In this document: in pieces, positions 53,755 to 62,717 of the stretch
Layout of the letters: every line of letters starts with the position of its first letter
Position numbering within the stretch: position 1 is the first letter of the stretch
NCBI RefSeq assembly: GCF_016625195.1
Contig: NZ_JACVUP010000003.1
Coordinates: forward strand, 186,001-250,000
DNA from: Erwinia sp. S63
GTDB lineage: Bacteria; Pseudomonadota; Gammaproteobacteria; Enterobacterales; Enterobacteriaceae
Direction: 5' to 3'
DNA length: 64,000 nucleotides
Position numbers and translations under genes: made by a program
The notes under the pieces: model-generated
Databases searched by the model: none
What the model was told of the DNA's origin: nothing
What the model saw: the letters and a program-made list of their open reading frames with translations, nothing else

Positions 53755-55050
53755 TTTCAGTTTATCCCCCGCGTCCGTGGCTTTGCGCAGCGTAGCCACA
53801 TCGCTGGCTTTCACCTCGGCGGCTTCATTACCCCACGAATTACGCACGTAGTTCAGTACGTCAGCCATCTCCTGATCGTTCAACTTCCACGAAAAGGCAG
53901 GCATACCGGCAGACGTGGGTCGTCCTTCAGTGTGCGGCGCGCGCGCGCCATCCAGCAGTGCATGAATCATGTTGGTAGGATCGTTCTGCATGGCGGTGTT
54001 ACCGGCAAAAGCGGGCACCATGCCGGTGATCCCTTCTCCCGACAAACCATGGCAGGCTGAGCAGTCCACCTCATAGCGCAGTGCCGCCTGATCGTGTTTC
54101 GTCTTATCCATCACAAATGCAGTTGGCTTAGCCGTTGCAGAAGCGGGCAGGCTGCGCAAATAGGTGGCAATGGCTTTCAGGTCCTGTTCATTGAAATATT
54201 GCGTTGAGTGCTCAACCGCTTCTGCCATCGGACCTGCAGCCACACTCTCACCGTTGGAGCCGGTTTTCAGGTAATCGGCGATTTGTTCATCACTCCATTT
54301 GCCGATGCCAGCATGAGGATTCGGTGAGATATCAGGCGCGTACCAGGTGCCCAGGTTGCCACCTTGCAAATACTGGCTGCTGATCTCTCCCCCTAACGCA
54401 TTACGTGCGGTGTGGCACACACTACAGTGCGCGGGGCCGTCAACGATGTACTTACCGCGGTTCCAGGCATCATTCTGCGCACTCTGAGGCTTGAACGCAC
54501 TGTTATCGAAGAACAACAGGTTCCAACCCGCCATCGCCAGACGAATGTTATAAGGGAAGTTCATGCCAGCGTTTTCATCGATGGCATTTTTCACCGGCTT
54601 CTGCGCGGAGAAATAGGCCCAGAGATCGTGCATGTCGGCATCGCTCATCTGCGTATAGGCAGTGTAAGGCATCGCAGGATAAAGGAAGCCGTGTTCACCG
54701 CGTCCCTGACGGACCGCATTAAAGAAATCGTGCTCCGTCATGTTGCCGATGCCGGTTTCACGATCGGGTGAAATGTTGGAGGTTTGCAGTGCACCAAAGG
54801 GGGTGTCGATCTTGTAGCCGCCGGAAAAGTCCGCGTTGTGGCACGCCGCGCAGTCGGCCAGGCGCATCACATATTCGCCACGCTTGATGGCATCCGCATC
54901 ACTGCTGTGGAAATCGGCCAGTTTGACCTTATCATCCGCCACGTTTGAACGTGAGCTGTCCATCACCACCCACATTCTGCCGGTCACGCCAATCGCGGCG
55001 ACCACGGCCAACACCGCGAGGGTATAGGTAATTTTCTTTGCCTTCGCCAT
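53737..55050 (-). CDS. Tri-heme cytochrome c subunit of a membrane sugar-acid dehydrogenase
   Basis: 437 residues. An uncleaved or cleaved N-terminal helix (ITYTLAVLAVVAAIGVTG), then three c-type heme motifs: CAACH at 67-71, CSVCH at 209-213 and CSACH at 330-334. It passes electrons from the flavoprotein to quinone, as in gluconate 2-dehydrogenase. It lies 2 bp after the flavoprotein gene, as third gene of the operon. Confidence 0.92.
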   Translation of the reverse strand: MAKAKKITYTLAVLAVVAAIGVTGRMWVVMDSSRSNVADDKVKLADFHSSDADAIKRGEYVMRLADCAACHNADFSGGYKIDTPFGALQTSNISPDRETGIGNMTEHDFFNAVRQGRGEHGFLYPAMPYTAYTQMSDADMHDLWAYFSAQKPVKNAIDENAGMNFPYNIRLAMAGWNLLFFDNSAFKPQSAQNDAWNRGKYIVDGPAHCSVCHTARNALGGEISSQYLQGGNLGTWYAPDISPNPHAGIGKWSDEQIADYLKTGSNGESVAAGPMAEAVEHSTQYFNEQDLKAIATYLRSLPASATAKPTAFVMDKTKHDQAALRYEVDCSACHGLSGEGITGMVPAFAGNTAMQNDPTNMIHALLDGARAPHTEGRPTSAGMPAFSWKLNDQEMADVLNYVRNSWGNEAAEVKASDVATLRKATDAGDKLKLPARK

Positions 55051-55052
55051 GA

Positions 55053-56822
55053 TTATGCTCCCACCAGCGGTGCCGGATTATGGATGTACTTCTGGTGGAT
55101 GGCTTGCGCCGCACGTACCGCCAGCGCCCCCACAGTCACCGTGGGGTTGTAACCGCCGTTATTCGGGAAAGCCGACGCACCGACCACAAATAAGTTGTGC
55201 GCATCCCAGCTTTGCAGGTACGGGTTGAGCGCGGAAGTACTTGGATCGGCACCCATGACTGCGCCGCCAATGGTGTGCGAGCTGTGCTGCATGTAAGGGT
55301 TCCAGCTTTTCTCTGCCTGGTTGTCGACCACGATGTGCTGACCGCCGACTTCTTTCATGATGTTGATCGCGCGGTCGGTCACGAATTTCGCCATGCGCTG
55401 GTCATTCTGGTTCCAGTCGAATGTCAGGCGGAGGAGGGGTTGGCCGTGGCGGTCTTTATAGTTGGGATCGAGATCGAGGTAAGCTTCACGCATTGGCATC
55501 GACGTGCCCTGACAGAAGATGGTGCCCGCCGTTTGGTAATCACGCGCATAACCCGCCTTCCATTCACTGCCCCAGCGTTTGGTGCCAGGACGCAGGCCGT
55601 TCATGTTTTGAATCGGACGGCCATTGGTGGAGAAGCCCATAATGCCCGCGCCACCAATAAAATTGAGGTCGCTGTGATCGAAGTTGTCGCCGTTGAAATC
55701 ATCAATCTGCACTGCCAGCGCGCCGCCACCGATAAACGGGTTCATGTATTCGTTATCGAAGAAGCCGGTCACGCTTGAACACGTCTGATAGTTGTAATTG
55801 CGTCCGATGGTGCCACGACCGGTGAGCGGATCGTATTTCTCACCGACGCCGGAGAGCAGCATCAGGCGCACGTTATCCATCTGGTAAGCGGTGAAACAGA
55901 CGACATCGGCAGGCTGGAAACCTTCCACACCATCCTGGGTGATGAACTTCACGCCTTTCACGGTTTTGCCATCTTCGTGCTTCACTGCGTGCAGCACTTC
56001 GGTTTCGGTGAGCAGTGTGAAGTTAGGACGGCGCATCAGTACCGGTAAAATGCAGGCCTGAGGTGACGATTTGGAGAAGTTGCCGCAGCCATGAAAATCG
56101 CAGAAACCGCAATAGGTACAGGGTCCCATGCTGACGCCGAGCGGATTGACATAAGCCTGAGACAGGTTACCAGCAGGCACGGTGAAAGGGTGATAGCCCA
56201 TGCTCTCGGTGGTTTTACGGTATTTGCTCATCCAGTGGGTGTCTTTAAGCGGCGGCGTAGGATAATCCCGTTTGCGTGCGCCCTCAAAAACGTTGCCGCC
56301 CGGGCGTTTGTCACCGTTCAGATTTCCAGCGTAGCCTGAGGTGCCAGCGATGCGCTCGAAGCGATCGTAAAACGGTTCCATTTCGTCGTAGGTTACGCCC
56401 CAGTCCTGCAATTGTAAGCCGGCCATCTTTTTCGCGCCGTAACGCTCACGCGTCTGGGTCGCGACTTCAAAATCCCACGGGGTGAAACGCCATGACATGC
56501 CCGCCCAGTGCGTGCCTGCACCACCGACGTTCCAGCCAAACTGATATGCCGACCAGTTACGCACCGGGGCAGCAAGTTGGTCGCTGCGGTTGCGGAACGT
56601 GGTGGTTTCGACACTCATCGGCTGTAAAATTTTGCGGCGCGTGTGGAAACGCAATTCATCGGCATCAATCGCCACTGGGAAATCAGTAGAAGTGTCACGC
56701 CACGCGCCACGTTCGATACCGACCACATTCAGCCCGGCGCGGGTTAACTCTTCCGCCATCACCGAACCGGCCCAACCCATACCAACGATCACCACGTCAG
56801 CCTTATTTCTCTCTAATGACAT
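55053..56822 (-). CDS. GMC-family flavoprotein subunit, gluconate 2-dehydrogenase type
   Basis: 589-residue catalytic subunit. FAD-binding VVIVGMGWAGSVMAEELTRAG (GxGxxG) at the N-terminus and the GMC C-terminal block (HTIGGAVMGADP; NNGGYNPTVTVGALA). It is fed by the small subunit and cytochrome c around it. The three-subunit set is that of gluconate or 2-ketogluconate dehydrogenases known from Pantoea, Erwinia and acetic bacteria; the exact sugar acid cannot be fixed from sequence. No signal peptide of its own, so it may be exported with the Tat-borne small subunit. Confidence 0.9.
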   Translation of the reverse strand: MSLERNKADVVIVGMGWAGSVMAEELTRAGLNVVGIERGAWRDTSTDFPVAIDADELRFHTRRKILQPMSVETTTFRNRSDQLAAPVRNWSAYQFGWNVGGAGTHWAGMSWRFTPWDFEVATQTRERYGAKKMAGLQLQDWGVTYDEMEPFYDRFERIAGTSGYAGNLNGDKRPGGNVFEGARKRDYPTPPLKDTHWMSKYRKTTESMGYHPFTVPAGNLSQAYVNPLGVSMGPCTYCGFCDFHGCGNFSKSSPQACILPVLMRRPNFTLLTETEVLHAVKHEDGKTVKGVKFITQDGVEGFQPADVVCFTAYQMDNVRLMLLSGVGEKYDPLTGRGTIGRNYNYQTCSSVTGFFDNEYMNPFIGGGALAVQIDDFNGDNFDHSDLNFIGGAGIMGFSTNGRPIQNMNGLRPGTKRWGSEWKAGYARDYQTAGTIFCQGTSMPMREAYLDLDPNYKDRHGQPLLRLTFDWNQNDQRMAKFVTDRAINIMKEVGGQHIVVDNQAEKSWNPYMQHSSHTIGGAVMGADPSTSALNPYLQSWDAHNLFVVGASAFPNNGGYNPTVTVGALAVRAAQAIHQKYIHNPAPLVGA

Positions 56823-56840
56823 TGACTCAGCTCCGGGGTA

Positions 56841-57569
56841 TTAATCGTTTGGGATCAGACTGACAGGAATAAGCGCCAGGTTTTCATTGCGGCGTTCGAT
56901 ATAAGGGCGGTAGTCATAGCGGGCACCAGGAAAACCAATCATCTTCCAACCCGCCATGTTTTTATTACCGCCGTAAATCGGATCGGCTAAATAACCTTCT
57001 CGGGCGTTCTGTAGCATTAATTCAAAGAAGGCCTGGCTATTCACCTCTGCCCCCAAATCGATTTTTCCGTCTTCCATTTTTGTGAGGAAATCATCAACCT
57101 GCTCAGCATTTAACGCATGGAAGGAGGATTGATGTTTTTTTTGTGCCCAGTTTTCCAGCGCTTTCAAACCCGTTAAATAACGTTCCTTTGGTGCGGAGAG
57201 AAATTGAGGGTTGCCCATCATTTTCTCTTCGTTTTCAGGATGCAGTGGAGCTTGCAAATAAAGCGCGGCTCCTGAACCGTAATCACCCGCTAATTGGTTA
57301 TCGAGGAACTCAATACAGCCCGCTTCACTGGCAGAAGGCCCTAGCTTATCGGCCGGGATCAAACGATCAAAAATGGCTTGTAGATTCTGGCGATCGAGCG
57401 GGTTGGTGAGCACCTGGTAACCGTCTTGCCAAGCTGGCTGCGGCAAATGGTCGGCACTGAGCTGGGTTTCCAGCGGCACATTGTGTAGCTCTTTAGCACG
57501 CAGTTGCGGTGCCACGGCAAGTGACGCGACAATACCGCTCAGCGAAAAGAGCGCTTCTCTTCGGTTCAT
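56841..57569 (-). CDS. Gluconate 2-dehydrogenase subunit 3 (small subunit, Tat signal)
   Basis: 242 residues. N-terminus MNRREALFSLSGIVASLAVA has a twin-arginine-type motif followed by a hydrophobic stretch and A-x-A-like site, so the complex is probably sent to the periplasm by Tat. Mature part has the family segments LQAIFDRLIPADKLGPSASEAGCIEFLDNQLAG and PGARYDYRPYIE. First gene of the operon, with AAGGGAAAG before the ATG. Confidence 0.9.
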   Translation of the reverse strand: MNRREALFSLSGIVASLAVAPQLRAKELHNVPLETQLSADHLPQPAWQDGYQVLTNPLDRQNLQAIFDRLIPADKLGPSASEAGCIEFLDNQLAGDYGSGAALYLQAPLHPENEEKMMGNPQFLSAPKERYLTGLKALENWAQKKHQSSFHALNAEQVDDFLTKMEDGKIDLGAEVNSQAFFELMLQNAREGYLADPIYGGNKNMAGWKMIGFPGARYDYRPYIERRNENLALIPVSLIPND

Positions 57570-57840
57570 ACTTCTTTCCCTTAATCATTCCATCTGTTGA
57601 TGGACACGGCAGATTAATATTGACAGAGCACGACGTTCCGGACATTCAGACACAGGCCGACTACGCACTAATTAGCGCGCAGGCGTCCACGACGAATCCG
57701 TGTTCGTTATTATGATTTCTCAGAAGGTATTAAAAGACGTTAGACGCGTGCTGATAATCAACACGCGAACACGCAGGCTGGACTTTCCCGCCATTGCCAA
57801 ATGTCTTCACGGAAAACCCGTTATTCGGGTCTCCTTTATT
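57570..57840. promoter_or_regulatory. Intergenic region before the dehydrogenase operon
   Basis: 271 bp. The right end (about 57816-57830) holds ACCCG-TTATT-CGGGT, a short hairpin that could end transcription of the isomerase gene on the - strand (T run short). The rest should carry the promoter of the dehydrogenase operon; no clear -35/-10 seen. Confidence 0.4.
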
Positions 57841-58665
57841 TTAATGAATATATTTTTTCATATCGTCGATACTGTGACGGGCAATATCCCAGAGATCATC
57901 TTCCCAGTTGCGCGGGCTCAATAATTCCGGTGACCATACGCCGTTATATCCCGTGGCTTTCACTGCCGCCACCCAGGCTGGAATATCAACATCGCCCTCG
58001 CCGGGCGCGTAATTACGTTGCACCCATTCGTCCCAGGCTTCGCCCGGATGTGCTGCACGTCCATCACAGAAATGCACGCCGTAGATCAGATCTTTATCCA
58101 TGCGCGCGACCTCTTCGGGGGTGGTGCCACCGCCGGCGTGCAGGTGCCAGAAATCGACCACCACGCCAAGGTTATCTTTGCCACTCTGTTTAATCAGATC
58201 CAGCGCGTGTTGCAGTGAATTGAAGGCAGTGAAGGCCACCACTTCTATCTGGAATTTAATGCCATGTGGCATGCCGATATCGGCTATGGCGCAGAGGTTT
58301 TCCAGCAAGATGGCGTCACGTGCGGCGTCTGGCAGATGATCTAGTTCGGTTAACGCCATAATTTGCACCACCGGGCAGCGCAGTTCCACTGCCGCCTGTA
58401 CCACTTTCTCCGCTTCACGCAGCAGGGCGGCACGTTCTTCTGGCTGGAAACGACCCATCCGCTTCAAAGCATTAATGCAGGTGATCTCAATCTGATACTT
58501 CGCCAGCAGATCGCGATATTTTGCGTAACTGCCGCCGTTATCCAGATAGCGATACAGATGTTCAGGCAGAATCTCCAGTCCGCTGTAGCCTGTTTCGTGG
58601 GCGATGCGTAACTGTGTGACGGCATTGCTGTACCAGACAGAAACACCATGCAGTGACAACTTCAT
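57841..58665 (-). CDS. Sugar phosphate isomerase/epimerase family protein
   Basis: 274 residues, xylose-isomerase-like TIM barrel (AP endonuclease 2 superfamily). Likely metal ligands: Glu in FQIEVVAF, Asp/His in VVVDFWHLHAGG and Glu in WSPELLSP. Strong AAGGAGG ribosome site. It follows the LacI gene by 17 bp, so both probably share a promoter. The exact reaction is unknown; sugar-acid or inositol breakdown are candidates. Confidence 0.82.
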   Translation of the reverse strand: MKLSLHGVSVWYSNAVTQLRIAHETGYSGLEILPEHLYRYLDNGGSYAKYRDLLAKYQIEITCINALKRMGRFQPEERAALLREAEKVVQAAVELRCPVVQIMALTELDHLPDAARDAILLENLCAIADIGMPHGIKFQIEVVAFTAFNSLQHALDLIKQSGKDNLGVVVDFWHLHAGGGTTPEEVARMDKDLIYGVHFCDGRAAHPGEAWDEWVQRNYAPGEGDVDIPAWVAAVKATGYNGVWSPELLSPRNWEDDLWDIARHSIDDMKKYIH

Positions 58666-58682
58666 CTCTCCTCCTTGTTACC

Positions 58683-59696
58683 TCAGGGTTTCAGGTGAGA
58701 GCGTCGTAAGCGCAATTCTCCCTGAGACCAAACACCACCTGGAGTGGCCTGTCCGTCAATCAAGCGGTTGAGGGCTTCATTGACAATTAAATCCAATCGC
58801 TGGCTAAACGTGGTGAGTTGCCAGCTGGACAAACTGGCTTCATCGATATCATCAAAACCCACCACCGCCATAAAACGGTTGCCTGCATGCTCTTTAAGCG
58901 CCGTCAATGCGCCCAGTGCCAGAATGTCGTTCTCGCAAAACAGGGCGTCAATCCACTGCTGAGGCGCATGTGAGTTGAGATAATCACTCAGCACTTCATA
59001 ACTCCGCTCACGAGAGTACTCGCCTGCAGTGAGCAGTAATTCCAGCGTCAATCCAGCCTCCTGGAGTGCCAGCTTTAGGCCATCCAGGCGCTGGGTATGG
59101 TGGCTGCTGGTTTCCGGCCCCATCATGTAACCAATACGGGTATAACCCTGTGCCAGCAACAGTTCGCCCAACTGTTTACCTGCGCGTAAACCGTCAACGT
59201 TCACCACATCAATATCGGGCTCATCATTGTTGCGGCATACCTGCACCAGCGGAATCTGATGCATCTCGCGCGCCACGCCGATCAATTCGTCAGTTAACAC
59301 GGTGCCGAGAAACAGCAGGCCATCCACTTGTAACTGATCGGCGAGCGTCAGCACGGCGCTGTAGTTTTTACCGCTACCAATATTCAGCAACAGCGCCATA
59401 TAGCCGCGCTGCTGTAGCTGGCGTGTGACCATGTCGAGCATCAGCATCGAGTGAGGATTCTTCATCTCATCGATCACCACGCCGATAATGTGTGTTTTCT
59501 TCTGCGACAGGCTACGCGCCAGCAGGTTAGGGCGATAGCCCAGTTCTGCGGCGATCTTCAATATCTGTTCACGCGCCTTGTCAGAGATAGATGCACCCGG
59601 CGTAAAGGCACGGGATACGGTCCATTTTGAAACACCAGCGAGGCGTGCAACATCACTTGCTGTGGCTTTATGGGGCTTCGTTGTTGGTTTATTCAT
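58683..59696 (-). CDS. LacI-family transcription regulator
   Basis: 337 residues. Helix-turn-helix ATASDVARLAGVSKWTVSRAFTPG (about 11-34), hinge helix YRPNLLARSLSQ, then a sensor domain with KTHIIGVVIDEMKNPHSMLML. Start at 59696 is supported by AGGTG and by family length; the frame runs on to 59765. It faces the oxidoreductase gene across ~450 bp that holds four similar operator-like sites, so it probably controls both directions. Confidence 0.9.
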   Translation of the reverse strand: MNKPTTKPHKATASDVARLAGVSKWTVSRAFTPGASISDKAREQILKIAAELGYRPNLLARSLSQKKTHIIGVVIDEMKNPHSMLMLDMVTRQLQQRGYMALLLNIGSGKNYSAVLTLADQLQVDGLLFLGTVLTDELIGVAREMHQIPLVQVCRNNDEPDIDVVNVDGLRAGKQLGELLLAQGYTRIGYMMGPETSSHHTQRLDGLKLALQEAGLTLELLLTAGEYSRERSYEVLSDYLNSHAPQQWIDALFCENDILALGALTALKEHAGNRFMAVVGFDDIDEASLSSWQLTTFSQRLDLIVNEALNRLIDGQATPGGVWSQGELRLRRSHLKP

Positions 59697-59836
59697 AGCA
59701 CCTGCGTAGGGATAAAAAGGCGAAGACCCCAGCATTGAACGTGAAAGCCAACTGAAAATAAACACCTAAGCGCAGGCAAATGAGGCAAATGACCTCGAAT
59801 AACCCTGTTTTTATGATGTTACGATTATGTTTGATC

Positions 59837-59854
59837 TTTGCACCCGATTGCAAT
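59837..59854. promoter_or_regulatory. LacI-type operator-like site A
   Basis: TTTGCACCCGATTGCAAT, imperfect copy of the perfect site at 60120. Lies on the LacI side of the gap. Confidence 0.65.
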
Positions 59855-59858
59855 GGGT

Positions 59859-59876
59859 TTTGCGTTCGGGTGCGAA
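59859..59876. promoter_or_regulatory. LacI-type operator-like site B
   Basis: TTTGCGTTCGGGTGCGAA, 22 bp (two helical turns) from site A on centre. Confidence 0.6.
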
Positions 59877-60002
59877 ATTAGCTGTTTTTGTGATCGTCTT
59901 CGCTGAATTGCATGTTGCCAGATTGACTAAAAAGTCGGCATCGCTGACATTCTGCGCTTGTATGCACAAGAATCATCCTTTTTATGCCCGATTCTGATGC
60001 GA

Positions 60003-60020
60003 TTTGCACTCGGTAGCATC
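60003..60020. promoter_or_regulatory. LacI-type operator-like site C (weak)
   Basis: TTTGCACTCGGTAGCATC; left half matches well, right half poorly. Confidence 0.4.
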
Positions 60021-60119
60021 TCGTGAAGTACGGCAGTACGTGCAGTGCAATGGATTCCAACACGTGAATAAATAACAAGAATCAGCAGTAACAGATAAGA
60101 ACATCTACCTTCAACTAAA

Positions 60120-60137
60120 TTTGCACCCGGGTGCAAA
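60120..60137. promoter_or_regulatory. LacI-type operator, perfect palindrome
   Basis: TTTGCACCCGGGTGCAAA, a perfect 18-bp inverted repeat with central CG as in LacI-family operators. It lies 13 bp before the oxidoreductase ATG. Confidence 0.8.
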
Positions 60138-60150
60138 AACAGGAGTGACT

Positions 60151-61329
60151 ATGTTAAATGGTGAAAAACTCATTCTACGCCCGCTCCGCTGGGCAATGAT
60201 CGGTGGCGGCCGCCTGAGTCAGGTAGGTTATAAACATCGGTCCGGTGCCTTGCGTGACAATACCGCCTACCAGATGGTCGCCAGCGCCTTTGATATTGAT
60301 GCTGCACGCGGACGTGAATTTGGCGTCAATCTTGGGCTTGCCCCGGAACGTTGTTATGACCACTACCAGCAGTTACTTGAGGAAGAGGCAAAGCGTGACG
60401 ATGGGGTGGAAGTGGTGTCAATCGCCACGCCCAATGGCACCCATTATGAGATCACTAAAGCGGCGCTGAATGCTGGTATTCATGTGATTTGTGAAAAGCC
60501 GCTGTTCTTCACCAGCGCGGAAGCGCAGGAGATTAAAGCGCTGGCAGAGGCGAAAAAGCTCATCGTCGGCGTTACTTACGGCTTCTCCGGCCATCCTTTA
60601 CTAATGCAGATGCGAGCCATGATTGCCAACGGTGATATCGGCGAGGTGCGAATGGTGGAGTTGCAATATACCCACGGTTTCAGCGCCAATGACAGCGCCG
60701 ATAAATTTAGCGAAGCACAGAAATGGCGTGTCGACCCTAAAATCGCCGGTCCTTCGTTTGTACTGGGTGATATCTCCACTCACACCTTCTACATCTCGCA
60801 GCTGGTGCTGCCGCAGCTGAAAGTCAAATCGCTGCTGTGCGATCGCCAAAGTTTTATTCCCTCTCGCGCACCGCTGGAAGACAACGCGATGGTGCTAATG
60901 CATTACGACAACGGCGCGGTAGGGCGCATGTGGGCGTCATCGATCAACGCCGGTTCAATGGACAGCCAAAGCATCCGCATTATCGGTTCACGCGCCAGCC
61001 TGGAATGGAGTGACTACAACCCCGGCGAGTTGAAATACGAAGTGCAGGGCCAGCCAAATCAACTGATGCATCACGGCATGCCATATCTGCATGAAAGTGC
61101 TTTGGCGGATGAGCGTCTGGGTGCATTGCATACTGAAGGCCTGGCCGAGTCCTGGGCCAACATCTACCTGAAATTTGCCATCGCCATCAGTGCCACCCAG
61201 CGTGGCGATCAGCGCACGCTTGATAACCTGATCTATCCCGACATCAATGCCGGGCTGGAAGGCGTGCGCTGGATCGAGAACTGCGTTCGTTCCGCCGACA
61301 ACGGCGCGAGCTGGGTTAACTACCAATAA
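60151..61329 (+). CDS. Gfo/Idh/MocA family oxidoreductase
   Basis: 392 residues, NAD(P)-dependent sugar dehydrogenase type. Rossmann start RWAMIGGGRLSQVG, the conserved GIHVICEKPLFFTSAEA (EKP motif) and a C-terminal sugar-binding domain with GDISTHTFYISQ. ATG 60151 follows AGGAGTGA and is downstream of the operator, which rules out the frame start at 60121. It is followed after 8 bp by an isomerase gene, and together they form a catabolic operon. Substrate unknown. Confidence 0.88.
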   Translation: MLNGEKLILRPLRWAMIGGGRLSQVGYKHRSGALRDNTAYQMVASAFDIDAARGREFGVNLGLAPERCYDHYQQLLEEEAKRDDGVEVVSIATPNGTHYEITKAALNAGIHVICEKPLFFTSAEAQEIKALAEAKKLIVGVTYGFSGHPLLMQMRAMIANGDIGEVRMVELQYTHGFSANDSADKFSEAQKWRVDPKIAGPSFVLGDISTHTFYISQLVLPQLKVKSLLCDRQSFIPSRAPLEDNAMVLMHYDNGAVGRMWASSINAGSMDSQSIRIIGSRASLEWSDYNPGELKYEVQGQPNQLMHHGMPYLHESALADERLGALHTEGLAESWANIYLKFAIAISATQRGDQRTLDNLIYPDINAGLEGVRWIENCVRSADNGASWVNYQ

Positions 61330-61337
61330 GGATTGCC

Positions 61338-62279
61338 ATGAAACTCTCTTTTTGTACCGATAGCTTGGGGCATCTGCCGTTTGAGCAAATGCTGGATAAG
61401 CTGCTGGAACTGGGCGTATACGGCGTTGAGATGACGACGGGCGGTTGGTCTTCTGCACCGCATTTGCCGACAGAAGCGTTACTGGGTAGTGCCACGCAGC
61501 TTCAAAACCTGCTGAAAGCACTGGAAAGCCGCGGGATGTCAATTGCCGCTCTGAATGTATCGGGCAATCCGCTGGATCCTGGTGAACTTGGTCAAAAACA
61601 TAAACACGATACCGAGAATGCCCTGGCGTTGGCGGGTGAGTTAGGGGTGAAGAAAATCGTCATGATGAGCGGGTTACCGCCTGCCAGCCCGCATGACACC
61701 ATTCCTAACTGGATCACCTATACCGTGAGCTGGCCGCCGACACTGAAAAACTGCCTCGACTATCAATGGAATGAAGTGGCAATCCCTTATTGGCAAGGGC
61801 TGGTGGCGCGCGCTAAGCAGAGTGGGGTTGAAAAGTTTGCGCTGGAAAACTTCAGCTCCATGCTGGTGTGGAACCCGGAGACCCTGTTCCGGCTGCGCAA
61901 TGCGGTGGGAGACATGGTGGGGCTGAATCTCGATCCCAGCCATTTACTGTGGATGGGCGCCGATCCGATTGCCGCAGCTCGGGCGCTGGGGCCGGCGATT
62001 CATCACTGCCATGGTAAAGATGTGCGGATGGAACGGGGTCTGGTCAATATCAACGGCCTGCTGGAAACCAAACCGGTGGAGGATGTGGCAAACCGAGCCT
62101 GGAACTACGTTGCTGTGGGCTGCGGCCAGGATTTGCAGTGGTGGAAGGAGTTCTTCTCGGTGGTCCGTATGATGGGCTACAACGACTGGGTCTCACTGGA
62201 AATGGAAGATCTCACCATGTCGGTGGAAGCGGGCATCACCTCATCGATTGCCGCGTTGAAACAGACCATCAGTCAGTAG
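61338..62279 (+). CDS. Sugar phosphate isomerase/epimerase family protein
   Basis: 313 residues, TIM barrel of the xylose-isomerase-like superfamily, different from the 274-residue protein at 57841. Metal-site candidates: Glu in FALENFSS, Asp-x-x-His in NLDPSHLLW, His in HCHGKDVRM and Glu in SLEMEDL. Immediately downstream of the oxidoreductase, a common pairing in sugar or inositol catabolism. Confidence 0.84.
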   Translation: MKLSFCTDSLGHLPFEQMLDKLLELGVYGVEMTTGGWSSAPHLPTEALLGSATQLQNLLKALESRGMSIAALNVSGNPLDPGELGQKHKHDTENALALAGELGVKKIVMMSGLPPASPHDTIPNWITYTVSWPPTLKNCLDYQWNEVAIPYWQGLVARAKQSGVEKFALENFSSMLVWNPETLFRLRNAVGDMVGLNLDPSHLLWMGADPIAAARALGPAIHHCHGKDVRMERGLVNINGLLETKPVEDVANRAWNYVAVGCGQDLQWWKEFFSVVRMMGYNDWVSLEMEDLTMSVEAGITSSIAALKQTISQ

Positions 62280-62366
62280 GCGTTGAGCGCGGTGTGCTGC
62301 CGCGCTGTACATCCCGCATCCGCTGCCCGATACTTCGTGTTTATACGAACTATCATGAGGCAGCCT

Positions 62367-62717
62367 ATGCTGGAAAATCACCCGCAGCGCGATGAAATCC
62401 GTCTGGAAAATGTATTGGCCGCGCTCGGCAATCCCCTGCGTATGAGTGTGGTCGCTATCCTGGCGGAGGGGGGTGAACATACCTGCGGATCGCTGCTGAA
62501 GGGCGTGTCCAAATCCACTCTAACGCATCACTGGCGCGTGCTGCGCGACAGTGGCGTCATCTGGCAGAAACCTTCAGGCCGTGAAAACCTCTTGTCACTG
62601 CGTCGTGACGACCTGGACGCACGCTTCCCCGGGCTGCTGGGCGCATTTCTTACGGCGACCACGCAGGATGGTCTGACGCGTGGCACCGTCAACGACTTTC
62701 ACAACTCAGCGTCTTAA
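62367..62717 (+). CDS. ArsR-type winged-helix transcription regulator
   Basis: 116 residues. Winged helix with LAALGNPLRMSVVAILAEGGEHTCGSLL and SKSTLTHHWRVLRDSGVIWQ. No metal-binding CxC in the recognition helix. ATG 62367 with GAGG 6 bp before it is preferred to ATG 62355. It overlaps the end of the MBL-fold gene on the opposite strand by 4 bp. Confidence 0.82.
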   Translation: MLENHPQRDEIRLENVLAALGNPLRMSVVAILAEGGEHTCGSLLKGVSKSTLTHHWRVLRDSGVIWQKPSGRENLLSLRRDDLDARFPGLLGAFLTATTQDGLTRGTVNDFHNSAS

